64,000 nucleotides of DNA from Promerops cafer. Lineage: Eukaryota > Chordata > Aves > Passeriformes > Nectariniidae. Below, one piece after another: positions 12,401 through 27,400 of this stretch. Made by a program: the position numbers and the translations under genes. The DNA is taken from assembly GCA_013398275.1 (NCBI GenBank), contig VZSE01013216.1:1943917-2007916 (forward strand). Reading direction: 5' to 3'. The notes beneath the pieces are model-generated. The model ran no database searches. It worked only from the letters and a program-made list of their open reading frames with translations, and had not been told where the DNA came from. Numbering within the stretch: the stretch's first letter is position 1; the number at the start of each line of letters is the position of its first letter.

Positions 12401-15400
12401 TGTCTGCATAAACAGACTGGTGAGGGCAAATACTAGTTGTGAGAAGTACTACAAATAGTTTGTTCCCAAATACACTCAGCAAGTTTGTCAAACAACAAGA
12501 GAATTCAACAAGCTTAATATGAGTTGTACAAACATTTTTGAGAAACATTCTCCAGGTTACTGGGGTCACACTGAGATTTATCTGTATATCTCATAATGTG
12601 ACTTCTCACAATTTTTTTTAGAAAAATATATATTACAGCCTCCTTACCATAATTACTCTACAATTCCCAAGCATGATTCTCACCTGAACCATCAGTTTTC
12701 TGTTTATAGATCATGTCTTTACTTGTGTCTGAAAAAAAAATTGTGTCATCCTGAGCACAGAAGTCAATTCCAACAAAGTATGAAGGGCTCCCTGTTACAG
12801 GTATGATCACATCTTCCTGGGTGGAGAGATTGAATGGGATGCCCCGCACTGCCATCTGGGATGAAAACAGCAGAAACTGTCGCACAGCTGTAAAAGGAAA
12901 AATCAGACACAGACTTTACTTATTCACAATGGGGGACACCTGAGCATTAAGAAAAGCTTTTTTTTTATTTTGACAACATTAATAGGCTGGAAGTAGAAAA
13001 AAAGAATGAGAAAATAGGGATTTAAATACTGACAAGATCTAAAAACTGAAGAAGAAAAACAAAACTCAATCCAGAATATTAGGGTGATGTGGTCAAGTAT
13101 TCCTCTTTGATTGTTACTGCAGTCCTAATACACTTTTCAAGTGAACATTATGCCTATGGAAACAGAAATAATCTTCTGTACTTTTCTCTTCATAATCATC
13201 TATAAAAAAATAACTCACAGGCTTTGTGGAGCCACCATAAAACTAGACAATACCTGGGATAGCCAGATAAATGAATGGTCAAATACTAAAATTATGGACA
13301 ACATATAAGGACATAATATGGACAACAAACATACTTTGTCAGTAGACAGTCGTAGTAAATGTGCATCAGTGATAATTCTGCACTCAAATAGGAAGCAGAA
13401 GATTGCTGATGGAAACACACAGCTCCAAAACTGAATCTATTATTCTTGCCATGTGTTCAAAGGGAGAAGATCAACCTAATCTTCACAGTACTGCACAGGA
13501 AAGCAGGCTTATATGTTCCAAATAATGCAAAATCTGCATATTAGCAAGCATTCATGCTTGATTTCAGGATTAAGAGCTATATCATATAGCTGTCTACACA
13601 TATTCCATATTTAACTCAAAATCCTCATTAAAGGAGGTGAGTTTAAGTTTTGGCTTGCAATGAACATCAGCAGAAATGACTACATTTAAAGCTGTCGAAA
13701 ATAGTTGTGGTGAAAAGACAAAAAGTCTTCATATATTGAAGCTACTGAAGAGAGGAAAGATCTTCTAGAAACAGCTCTAGAGCTAATGGAGTAGCATTAC
13801 TTCCAACAAGTGTAAGGCATTTTCTTACCAACACAATGTCGTCCATCCACATGTAGGTCAAAGCCCAGGATGCACCTACAGCGATAACCTAGGCCATCAT
13901 TATCTGTTTTGTGGCTGAGAACACAGATCTGTTCACATCCCCCATTATTACTTCCACAAGGATTTCTTACTGGAAAATAATACAGATAGACTTATAACTT
14001 CCTCTATTAACCAAATGGTATCATTATCTTGATTTTTCAGGATTTTCTTCAACATTCACAATAACTCATGTGGACCATGTGACAGTCACATCATATGAAC
14101 AACATACCCCACCAGTTCTACTGTGGAATGTACCAAAATCACATCAGAGATAACCATCACTAAGGAATTCAGCTCATACAGAGACACTCAGCACACAGCA
14201 TTAAAGCCATAATTTGGGCTATAGTCTTCTGCACATAGACCTACTTCAGAATTACATCTCACAGAATTAATTGAATACTGGTAGCCTTTTCATTGCTTTT
14301 ATTGCAGTGTTGAGGAAACACCAATACTACTCAAATCCACAGGTTTGACTCCACCAAGTATCAGTCTATTTATAAAGCTCCCCCTAATATTGAATGTTGC
14401 ATTTGACATTTCATTAGCTACAGGAGTTGGATGAAACAACTGGGTGATAAAAATCAGCCCAGTTTTACAATACAAATTTATGAATCATAATTACAGTTCC
14501 TTACAGCAAAGTAAAAGTCTCATAATTTTTACCAGTTTTTGGTAACATACTTCCTACATCTCCCTTCATTATCTACTTATGGTCTTACCAAATGGCTGCC
14601 TGGCAGCGTGGTAAACTGTCACTCCATAAGGTCTCAGTGAAGACTGGTAGATCACTTGAGGGTTAGACTCTGAAAATTTGTTAGCTTTCACCACTGCCAT
14701 TTTGGTCCAATCAGTGAAATAAACATTGTGCTCAAATAAAGTGATTCCATATGGATGAGGAATCAGTGAGCCTCCATGAGCTACTGTTCTCCTGTTATAA
14801 AGATGATTTAAAATTATTTACCAAATATTACCTAGGCAGTAACATTATTAACAGAAGAAAGGATACAGTATTTTCAATTCATTCACTGGTTTTTGTTTCA
14901 ACAAGAAAGTTACTAAAGTACAAATGAAAAAGATCAAATTAACTGAAGAGATAAAGCTAAACATACACAGTTCATCAACCTAAAGGATACAACAGTGAAA
15001 ATAGAGGAAAAGTGTTAGCAAATTCCAAGAAAATACAGTGAGTAAAGATGAGAGGAGAAAAGATACCAACATTAATTTTATAATTTAGTACGTGAAAAAA
15101 TACATTGATCAACAGACCTGTCAAATGAGCAGAAGACTGTTTTCGAGGTCAATACATAGAAGGTATGCTAAAGGGGACATTTTTTCCTTGTGTTTGAGTA
15201 ACTGATACTAATCATAGATGCAGAGATGAGCAGGCTTCTAAACAGCACTGTGCTGTAAGACATAGTCCCGTAAAAACTCAAGGACTTCTTTCTTGCATGC
15301 TGTGATTTAGTCTCCCCAGCATCATAATAGGGTGAAGGATGACTTATTTTTTGACAGCAAAGATTTATAAAATTTAAGAAAAGCATTTAATACGTATCAC

Positions 15401-18400
15401 ACAAATTAGTGTTTTGAAGTGGAATATTTCCTATAAATTCGTTCATGAAAAAATGCAGAGAAATTATGATGGAAAATAATGAAAATAATTGAAAAACAAT
15501 AAAAAGTGCTCTAAAATGTGTACTGTACTAGTGGACTATAAAATGTACATTATAAAATAAGGGCAAGAGGCATTCAAGGTCAAAAAAGAGCAAAGAATGA
15601 TGAGTTAAAGAATGTCTAGAAGTAGCATGACACCATAGAGACAAAGGTGCATCACATTCATTATGCTGTAATTTTCATCCTTTGTGTATCTTGCTTTGTT
15701 AGAGAAATCTTTTTTTGAACTAGACATAAAATAATCAGTGTATCTGTAGCCTCCAAAGAATAATATTTCCCCTACCTTTGAAGTCCATCATAAGTTACGG
15801 TCTCAATGTAATCAAAGCGGCTGTCAACCCAGTAAAGCCTCTTTGACACAATATCCAGAGTTATTCCAGCAGGCCAGCCTAATTTTGTTTTTATCAAATC
15901 CTGACGATTTGTGCCATCCATGAAGGCCCTTTCCACTTTAGGATCACCAGACAGACTGTCCCAGTCTGAGAAAAACAAATAACTATAAAGAGATAAAAAA
16001 GAAAAAATATGACATTTCCTTGAGATTTTCTAAGAAACCCCAGCATTTCACATGGAATTTAAAACCAGCACCCTTGTAGAACAGAATTTGTTTCTCAGCT
16101 GGCATACTACAAAAACATACTTTATACTTTCTAAACAAAAAGTAATTTTCATTTTCTTTTATAGAATAAATCCATAAAGAAGCATGCTTTCACCCAAAAG
16201 ACCTCAGAAATACTAGTTTTCCTTATTAAATCACAGACTTGAGTTTACTGCCAGAAATAAACCAGTGACAAATAGTTGCATCAGGAAAGCAGCAGCCATG
16301 ACTATAAGTTGCATGAAATTCCTCTTCCCATTCTATGAAAATCCATGTTTTCATGGCTCACATATGTTTCTGAAGCATATGGATTAGGACACACTAACTT
16401 TCCTGGCTTCATTCCATCTCTTTATTTCAGATAGTAGGAGACCTGTGGATGGTACCACAACTGAAATCTTTAAGGATAATACTCCTCTGCAGGGCAATTC
16501 CACAGGTCCCATTTTCAGTGCTGCTCATGCACACACAACTCCAGCCATGAAACAGATTCTACACATTATAAAGAAATGCATTGCAGAGCCCTCATAAATT
16601 AAGGTGCGGAACAGGTTAGGATAGAATGCAAATGTTCAAAATATTTTTTATCTGATTCTAAAAGGATCACTCTTGCTGTTTCCTAGTTGTCTTCCATTTA
16701 CATAGGGATCAGGGAATTTCTGACATCTTTTACCATTATCTGATAAGTATCACTTACCCAACAGTTGGATCAAGTGCTATTCCTCTAGGATTTCCAAGAT
16801 TTTCAGCAATAAGAGTCACACGGTTTGTTCCATCCAAGTTAACCATATCAATTCTGTTCACACTGGTCTCAACCACATATAGTTTATTGTTAACCCAATC
16901 CACTGCTAGATTTTCAGGTGTGTCAACTGAAATATTCAAAACTTCTTGGAGATCAGAGCCATCAATATTAATAGAAAAAACCTGAAAACAATACAAATAC
17001 TCTCAGTCCCCACATGATGTTTTGAATCACTAGTCACATGGCATTTGTCTTTTATCATCACATTTATCACCAATCCACAACTGGCCACCAGGTACAAGCA
17101 AGTTACCCTCTAAGTTATTCCTTATGTTAGGATTTTTTAAAAAATCTGGAAACCAATGCAAAAATTGCAGGAGGCTTGCCTTCAACTACCATTTCTGCAA
17201 AATGGACAAGATAACAGACTAAAACAGCCTTGTCCTTCAGTAAATGGTTAAAAAGTAAAAAAAAAAGAAAGAAAGAAAAAAGGGAAGTGCATTTGCTTTC
17301 CTGGAATCTAGCAAAATCCAGTATTTTTACTGATTGAAAACAAATTATCTGCTTTGGTAAAGCTCTCAACAGTGGCCGGAAACAAGAGGGGGAGCTCTTA
17401 CTACAGCAGCCACCAAGGGGAAATAGCAAAATGAGGAAAGTAAGGAAAAGCTGTCCATCCTCACAGAAAGGAGGTCTCAGCTTGTGGTCTCCTTTATCTA
17501 AGGCTAATTTTAACAGCATCCTTCTCAGGAAGAATAATGTTATTTTACAAGAAAGGTCTGAGCTACCTGAAGTTAATAGTCCAAACACAATAATTTTACG
17601 TATATAGTAATCGTGTGATTTTGACACTGGGCAAAAAGAAAAGGTAGGCTGTTGTTTTTGGAACAACAGCATGAGATTTGGAATGTATTTAAATGAAAAT
17701 ACAGATTACCAAGTAAATATAGGCAAGAAAAATAAGAGCTGAAAGAGCTGTATCATTTTAAATATTCTTTAGTTCCAAGTAACAATAATCAAGATAACAA
17801 CTTAACTGTCTACTCTGTTCTTTGGAAACCCTGTTGATGAAAGAGCTTATGGGCATTAGGTTATCTGGCAGTACACTAAATGAGATAAAGATGACACAAA
17901 ACACAACCCACAATTTTCTGGTTTAGTTTACATTTTAATCTTAAAAAAGAAAAAAAAAAAGACAAAAAAATGCCCTAGTAATGTCATTATTTTAAGACAT
18001 CAGGTGGAAATATTCATCATTTAAGAAAATTCTAAGTGCAAATGTTTTCATCTGGATAGTCTACCTAGGACTTAATTAGATTAATTAATCTTAATTAATT
18101 AATTGGGATTAAACTATATTGGGCAGATAAAAAGGCAGTCCTGGCCACCTGGGGTGTGCAGCAAAAAAAACCCATATTATCTTTTATTTATACGTATTAA
18201 AAAGACAGAATAAATCTCCTGTCTCATAAAAGTGCAGATTTGACCCTGACTACATTCAGCCATTGACAAAGCAACTGCAGCAATGGGAACCTACTACAGC
18301 CACAATAAAAATGCCAGAACTGTGAACAAGTCAAAAATTGTGCATACAAATCTTGTTCTACTTGACAGCTATGCAGTGAATGTTCTTTCCACAAAACCAG

Positions 18401-21400
18401 CATGGAACTGTGGTGAGAACTATAGTTTTTATTACATGTCTTATGTGTAGATTCAGAATTATGACAGTGACACCAAATTGACCCATCAGTAGCATTCGCA
18501 GGAGTCAGGTCACTGATTCTCCTTCACTCTGCATGACGATCAACACGAGGACAAAGATTATGAAGTTTCAGCATTTGACCTAAGACTTTCTTTGGTTTCT
18601 ATAAGTTATGCTCAGAAAAAAAAAAAACAAGGGTGCCATCCAACTTCCCCAAGAGTTTCCAGACTGTTTCTTTAAATTACTTTGCTCTACTGTATCTTGA
18701 AGCTAAAATAATTACTCTCAAAAAAAAAAAAAAGATAAAAGTAACACAATATTGGCTCATTACACAAAATACTGTCAATATTTGTTATTCAAGCTCAATT
18801 ACAGTGCCATTTGAAGTATATGAAGAAATCTGATTTTTATCATCTTGGAAGGCACACAGCTTTTACATTTTAAATGATCATGTTTCAAAAATTACCAAGA
18901 AAAATTTGCTCCGTTTTGAAAGAATGTCTACTATTTCTCTTAATTAGTTTTTTGGACTCAGTCTCAAGTAAAATTAAAAGTTGCTCAAGACATTCCCATA
19001 TAATAGGATTCTTTGTTTAATATGTTACATGTAATAGTATAGTTGAAAAAATGCAGTCATTAACATAAAACATTTCAAGGAGCTTTTTTATTAGAAAACA
19101 AAAATACAGCCAGCTTTGGCTCTCAAAAATGAGGGCCTATCAACACATTCTCCCTCTTGCAGTTCTCTACTTCCAAGTACACAGAAACACATTCTTCTTG
19201 AAATTTCTACCAACCTTATCTTGCACTGTGTCGGTCCAAAATATCCTGTGCAGGTAAAAGTGAAAGTCCACTCCAACTGCAATCCCACGATTCTGTGACT
19301 GCACCAAGGTACGAAAACTTCTTCCATGAAGATCTCCAATCAGTAAATCACGGCCATTGGAAAAAATAATCGATGCAACACCAGCTGAAAGCAGGAGTGA
19401 CAGAGACATGATTACTCTGCAGGCAAGAGATTTTGCAAAGGGGCATTGCAATATATACATACTGGTACATACTGGACACAAAGTTTTAAATAGATGCTCA
19501 GACTACAACCTGTATAAATGTTTCTATGTGAGTACTAACTTGCTGTGATTTGTCTTTGGTTTGTACACTTGGAGCAAATCAGGCAGGAACATATATTTAA
19601 AGCCCCACCAGGTAAAACTTTTATAAAGCCCCTGTGCAAACACCAAAAGACTCTTTCTATTAAAGCTAAAATGAACCCAGTGAAACTGACTTAAAGTAGG
19701 TACTAAATTCTCCCATTTACAATAGAGAAATACTTAGAAAATTGTGAGCTGAAGACTGGTCCGCAGATGGGGCTGAAGAAAGACAGAAGGGGGAGGGAAC
19801 TGAGCAGTTCTTGCTTTTCTAAGAAACAAGACTGCTAATCAGCTATGCCAAGCAGGAACTCCCATTCCCACTGATTCTCCGCAGGCAGGAACACCTGCCT
19901 TACACAAAAGCCTGTTAGGACATTACATCTCCACAAAGCAGAGTTTCCTGGGGCTTGCCTTCAGAACTGAGCAGGAGGTCAGGAGAAGCAGCCTACAGCT
20001 GATGAGGAACTACGCTCTGAGAGACAACTGTTCTTCAGAGTTCAGACTCTGGGACACTCAAAGCCAAGAGCATGGCTTCTCTCACAGGCAAGTGTTTGAT
20101 CTCACCATTCAGCAAAACCGTCTTCTGGCAGAGTTTAGAAAAAATGAGGTTTCCTGATTTCTTGACAACACTAAGTTTCATAGAGAGCATGACAGAAAAC
20201 TGTCTCTCACAGAAACAAGAATTTTTTTTGTTCAGGAGTGCTCTGGCAATAACCTCCCAACTCTGCAGAAGTCAGGACTGCTGAAAAAGCAATGGAGCCT
20301 AAAAAGACATTTGTTGATTGGAGGAGAAGCAGCCCTGATGAGGCAATAAACACCAACCTACGCAAGCCAGCAGATAGGAGTTCTGACATTGGCTGATATT
20401 CTGAAAGCTGTCCTGACCTTAAGTCCTTAAGGGCAGAGTTAAAATCAAACAGAGCTGTGTGGCACAGACATGAAAACTACCTCATTTTACCTAGCTCTAT
20501 CTATTTGCTCAACAAGACACTTGAAGTGCACTGACCTGAAGTGTTGGCTCGACAATGCCGGTGATGCTCTAGGAAATAACCTTCCACACAGTGGCACTGG
20601 TGATGTCCCACACGATCTTCACACAGCTGGTCACAGACACCCCACATTTGACAGTCATCAAAATCTGTCAAGTAAATAAGGCATATTTATAAAAAATGCT
20701 TTGTATGAAATTAATGTCGTAATTAAGAAGCTGCAAGTTTGTTCTCTCTCCTTCCTTTACGTCTATTTGCAAAACCATAGCATGAAAAAAGAGAGTTTGA
20801 ATGTTTTTCCACAGAGTTTTGTATTTCTGGATAACAAAAACCCGGTGTTTCCTGCCCAAGGACCTACGTGCACTTCTGCCCCCACCCTGAAAAAATACTA
20901 ACCAACAAAAAAAAAAAAAAAAANNNNNNNNNNNNNNNNNNNNNNNNNNNNNNNNNNNNNNNNNNNNNNNNNNNNNNNNNNNNNNNNNNNNNNNNNNNNN
21001 NNNNAAAAAAAAAAAAAAAATCTAAACCACACCTGCCAGGAGAAAAGGAAAAAATCATTTGAAGGGATGTAATTTTCTACTTTCCACAATACAGAATATG
21101 TCTATGAAGTATTTATTCTGCAAAAGATCTCTACACTTGGCACACACAAAGACTTGGCTGGATTTAAGCCCACTCTGAAGGTGAGCCCCATCTTTATTTT
21201 AGTGCAGTGCTTAAGCCTTTAAGTCCTACTTGAAGGCAGTGTTTATTAGCTCAGATGTAGTACCATGCTAACAGGTATCTGATTTACAATTAAAAGCTGT
21301 CTGTGCACCAGAACCAGCAAGAAAAAGTTCCTTTTAGCATGCAAAATACAATATAGGTAGAGTACTGGAGCTGAAATTATACAATACTGACTGTCAGTCA

Positions 21401-24400
21401 TTCCTTTCTTCATGACAGATTTTGCTCCAACCACAAATGTATGCCCAGATTTCAGCAAACCAAAATACATTGACTCAGATTTACAAGCCAGAATCTGATA
21501 ACTAGGTTTACAGGGCAGTCAAAAAAACAACAGAAGACTCACTGAGACTGCACCAGGTTTGAGAATGTGTCCTTCATGTATTTCCCACAAAAGCATGAAA
21601 AAATGGAGGAAATTTCGTGCCTTATTTCTCTGTCTCTACAAAGAGCAACCATTCTGCCATTGCAGCTCTTACAGCCTTAGGCCACGCAGTGTTCTCAAAA
21701 AATAAAAATCTCATTAGAGACTGAGCATCTGAAATATTTTAATAGTACAAACACCTTAGCTTGGCTTGAAAACTCGCAACAGATATTTACCCCTTTTCTT
21801 TTACTAGGCAGTGCTAACTTTCGTGATTCTGAAGTTACTCAATTGCCAGCTACTGAGATAAATCATTTGTGCTACCAAGTTACAGCAGCTTTACAGTTAC
21901 CTTTGCATTCTTGTAAATATTCTTCTTTTTTGTGTAAATTATATATATACTGAAATCCCACAGAAGACACAGCCTTTCCATAGCGCAAATACAAAACACC
22001 CTTTTTACTTTCATGTATAATGTTCTGTTGTCTTCATATACAGCCACTTTCCAAAAGTAACAAACAATTCAACATCATTAACTGTTTTTCCGGGCATGCA
22101 ACACACCTCACTGAGGCAGAAACAAACTCTATGTAAACACTTAAAGACCAGTAAAAATTTTTGATAATAAACCAGCCATCCAACAGTACATATTTTTAAA
22201 CATAATCATGCTGTTGCTATGTCTTTAGGTCAAAGTGAAAGAAGTCTTTATGATATCTCTGGTTTGTTTCTGTGTCACCATGCTGGCATTGTGCTATTAA
22301 ATTTTCATACATTTGCTGACTTCTGAGATTTTCTATTTGCCACTACATCCACCCAGTTTGAACCAACTCGCCTTCCTGGAATCCAAACTTTCCCAGTGGG
22401 TTGTGAGAAGGTACTGGATATCTATAATCCCTGGACTTTACTCACCAATACAAGTACGACTGTCATTGCTACTTATTGTATATCCTGCAGGGCAATAGCA
22501 CATCCCTCCTGATGGAGAGGAATGGCAGCGATACTGGCAGCTCAGCGCAGCACAGCGTGATACGTCTGAAAGGCAAATAAAGTATTTCAGAAACACACCT
22601 ATTACCAGAACAGCTTTCTGCCTTATTAAGAGTTACAAAGCTGAAGTCTTTTCTATGATGAGCCTTCAATTTCAAGTACAGCTTCTTAAAACTAATCTGC
22701 AGAGAAAATCATGTACAAAGTTCCAGAAAATCACATACATTTACATACATGCAAGCAAGGGCATGGAACACAGAAGAGAAAGTACTGTTTTTAATAGGCT
22801 TTTAGAACAGAGTTAAAGGATAAGCATCCATCTTATATTGGTACCACCAATGTCAAGTGCTGTATAAAAAGGTGACCAGAGGAAGCCATCTGCAATGCAC
22901 CAAAACTTTCCATGGTTCCACAAGACCTACTTAATACCCTTGAGCTCCATCTATTGGCACATAACCTCATCATTTACTCTTCTATGTGAGAAACCCCTAC
23001 TGTGTTATATTAAGAAGAATACATATATCATTCCAATGTATTAGAATATACTGTTTGCATTGTGTTCATGGACAAATGCTTCTTTATCCTTTTGTTCTCC
23101 ATCTCTCTCTTTTTTCCTTCACTACTTCTCCTTTTCCTTCTACTACTATTTAATAAACAATTCAGTGAGAGGTGAATAAGTTATGATTGTAAAAAACACT
23201 TGACAAAGAAGGAGGTGAAAGTCACCATTTTCCTTTTCCTCAAATTCTTCTGCTAAATGCCTTGCTTTGCAGCTCATATCTGCTGTAACTACCAAACCAC
23301 TCAGCAAAGCAAGAGGTGCTTTTTTACAATAAGGTTTCATTTCCTCTTATTTTTTCTGCCCCCCTATTCCAAAAGGCATGATTTTGTTAATAGGAATTTT
23401 TATCTTCCTATAAATTAAAATAGACTGGTCCTTGTCCTCAGAGGGATTTGATATTTGTAGGATTAGAGTGAAATTAAAAGGAACTACACATGCTCATTGC
23501 CTCCAACATAAAAACGCAGTGTACCACTAACTGGAGAAACAGACATCCCAGGTAAAAAGGTATTTTTTTAAATCCTAATCTCTAAAGTGAATTAGTCAAA
23601 GCTTAGGATATACTGATTCCATGCTGTGTTTTGATCAGCACAAATCATTACTTCTTACTTACACAAAGGGACAAACAGATATTTAAACAAAGAAGGCATG
23701 TAGCACAACTTTCCCTGACTTTATGAACATATTTTAGGGCACAGAGAGCAAGTTAAAATCCTTATTTGTGAAATTTCATGTACAAATTTTAAAAAGGAAA
23801 TGGTGTCTTTGCAGCATATATGCCTCTTTCAGATCATCCAGTCAAAACAGTGCCAATGAAAATGGCACTGCTTCCAAAAATTCAGTATTGTTTAGGAGAC
23901 AAAAGGCGAATGTAAAAAGATGTCAATGCAGTTGTTGCTGCTATTCTGTGTATGTTTTTCATTCTAATACATACTGCAGTGTCTGCCTGCAGTGATGTTA
24001 GTTTCGTCTTCTCCTTCAGGGCAGTCTGCAGCTCCATCACACACTTTCCCAATTGGAATGCAATGCCCTGATCCAGGGCAGGCCCACTCTCCTGGGTAGC
24101 ATTCATGGTGACCACTTTCTATGGAAAAGAAAAACAAGAATAATGAAAAGTATGTTTCAAATATTAAAATTTCTTCTCTAACAGCTTTTCAAAGCACCTC
24201 TATCCTTCAATATCCAGTTTCCGTTTCTTGCACTCAGCTGGGAAATACTATAAAGAAACATTATCTATACTTATTTGTCATGCTTTCTTTTATGTTCAAA
24301 CTACAATGCCAACAATACTTGGGTAGACAACACATGAATCCCTTTAGTTTTCTGTTTTGTTAGAAATGGTAACATCATTTAGCTTAAACTAACCAGTGCA

Positions 24401-27400
24401 CCAGAAACAGAGCTATAGTTTTGTGGTTTCAAAACACATAAATGCTGTCTGGATAAAGAAAATAATGTTCATCATAGAAAAGGCCAATGAGAAAGAAATC
24501 TCATTCACACTTTCCTTCATTAAAGCTTCTGTTTCTTACATGACAAATCTTGGCAGGATTTGAGTTAATTTCATTTTGAATCAATGGGTTTTGGTTATTA
24601 GAAGCCTCATGTCTCTTAACAGATGACCTGAAAAATCTCCACAGGCAGAAGAACAAAAACAAAATATAAAAGATAATATATAAAAGAAAAATATATATAT
24701 TGCTATATGCTAAACTTAGTTTGCATCATACTCAGTATCACAATAATTCTCACACACAACAACAAGAAAAATATTGTCGAAGTTAAAAAAAGAAATAAAA
24801 ATGTAGGTGGAACTATTCTTTTAGAAGAAATTAAACTAATTCAGAACATCTTGACTGGTCTAAATTTCATGGATGTAGGTTAGTGTCATCTTCCTCTGAA
24901 AATACCATTGGAAGTTAGCAATAGTATTTACCACATCCTCTTTCATCTTCATTGTCTTCACAATCATCGTCTCCATCACAAATCCAGCTCTGATGAATGC
25001 AACGGCCACTCGGGCAAGTGAAGAAGTTGCCTCTGCAAGTTGCATAAGCTATGGAAAGAAACATAAGAAAATCTAACTGTTCTAAGTGGCTAAAAGGTTA
25101 AAAATAACAATATTGTCTCATATACGATCATTTATTATTTATTATCATTTATTATATCGCCTAAAAATTTAGGCAGTTCCATATTTCAAACACTGCTGGT
25201 TTCTTCTCATTTAGGTATGAATTACCTTTGGTTCATGCTGAAATTAAGAAGATAACAACATAAGTGTAACTCTATGTATTAGGAACCAGACTGTCATTCA
25301 ATCCAGCAAATTCAAATAGTAATGACATACCCAAGAACTTAGCAGCAAAGACAAAGTCTATCAAAGTAGCACTGCAATTTTCATCTTTCTATACAAAAGA
25401 GTACTTGCAGAACAGTGACTAGATTTGATGGCTGTACAGCCAATCAATCTGCTTCCTGCTATCTGCTTGAACCAGGTCTTAGTAAAACAGTTAGAGAAAG
25501 TGGGGAAAAAAAGACACATCATACTGCAAGAGTTTTCATCACTCCTATCTCCACAGTCATCATCATGGTCACAGATAAAGGGTTGCGGGATGCACTCTCC
25601 ATTAGCACACTGGAACTGCGTACTGGTACATCCACGTGCTGAAAAAGATTTTAGCACAGAAACACATATAGAAAATCTGTCAGAAAACCACAATGCTTAA
25701 CTCCAAAAGAAGGTCTATAAAGCAAATTTGTTTGGGATCAGTCCACACAGGGGACTTACTGCAATTAGCTTCATCGGAAGAATCTCTGCAATCAACTTTG
25801 CCATCACATCGCTGGCTTGCATTAAAACATGCTCCATTTGCACAGGATAACTGTTCACATCTTGGGTAGTCTAAAATAACAAATCCTTTATATTAGGATG
25901 AAGTTAAGACTATAATGAGTCATATCCATCTAGTGTCAACAGAATATCATGGTTTAAAGGAAAAAGGGAATGCAAAACTCCATTACTAGTAGTCCTATAC
26001 TAGTAATCCATTTATACAGTATACTGCTTTCTCCAACAGATATTGAAGAATATGCTCTAGATGGATGCTACAAAACCTTGTAAGCAACAAAAGAAAAATT
26101 AAATGCCTTCCCACACACAAAAAGATTTGCAACCCAAACAGTTTACAATATGATAGAAAGCAATGGAACATAAAATGAGAGAAAGCAGTGAACATTTGTT
26201 TTATTTATACCTCAGTTTTACACAATCCTGATCTCAATAAAAGCATTTAGATAGCAAAGAATTTCCTGAAATTTACAGTTCCTCGGTCCTCTTCAAGTGT
26301 CTTGAGTTCTCAAACTCAGAGACCTCAGGTTTTTGTGGTTTTGTTCCAATTAAGCCAAGGATATTAAATTTCCAGGTTCCATGAACAATGTCAGAACCGC
26401 TGTTTTTTATTACTTGCTTCCCCCGTCACAAAAGAAAACAGATTCTGCAGAAATAATGACTTTTTAGCTTTTGGATAATCTACTTATATAGATGACCTAT
26501 AGGCAAATACAAGGGATTGTTTCAAGTTACTTAAAACAAATTCTGAGAACACATTCATACAAGCAGTCATTGAGTTCAGTGGAACTGACAACAAATTAGC
26601 GACATGCACATGGTAGAGTTGACTAGGAGAACATGAGCTCTTAGTTTAGCTTGTTGCTATGTAGACAAAAATTACATTTTCGGTCAAATTGCAAGTAAGA
26701 AAGCAAAAATTGCTAATTTTAGAAATCAGATTTATTGAACCTTTGTCTCCATATAGAGGATAAATGAACTCAAGACACAGAAGAGCCAAATAACATTTTT
26801 CACCTTTTAGATTTTCAGTTTGAATTCTTATCCCATTTTACTTCTCTAGAAGTTAATAAAGCAGATAGAGAAGGCTCTCACTTAGGCACATTTTCATTCA
26901 TACCCTTGGAATCCAAAACATGGGTAATAAAATTGCTTCAAGCAGATACCAAGAAACCTGAAATTTTTCCAGACAGTGGCAAACTGTTTTGCTTGCTTCT
27001 GCTGTTCCATGTATTATCACATTCCCATGAAACTTCAATTACCTATGGAATAGGCTTATATGATTTTAACTGTTAAATTGCTAAAATAAGAGGATAAGTA
27101 GCTGTGTTCGTGTCCACTACAAGTCTAGCCAGACTATCTCCCCAGCTGATTCATTTACATTTCATTTGTTTTCACTGCAGCTAATATAAGGTGGCAACCT
27201 GCACGTAGGAACAGCGTGTGCCTAATCGAAGAACAGTAGCTGCAGATTAGCAAGGTTCCAGCTACAGCATTACTACCTGTGGCCTTCTAGTGACAGTTCT
27301 CAATCCTCCATTCTCAAAGTCTGACAATGCCAACCTGTGCCCTAAGCATTCTTGGGTCCCCCTTCTCATCCACACAAACACCTTTCTAATACATCCTTTT

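Noticed and set aside
17127..17672. 181-codon open frame on the minus strand
   Set aside because: It lies wholly in LRP2 intron 11, is rich in Phe/Leu/Ser from low-complexity pyrimidine-rich DNA, and shows no domain I recognise. Chance frame.
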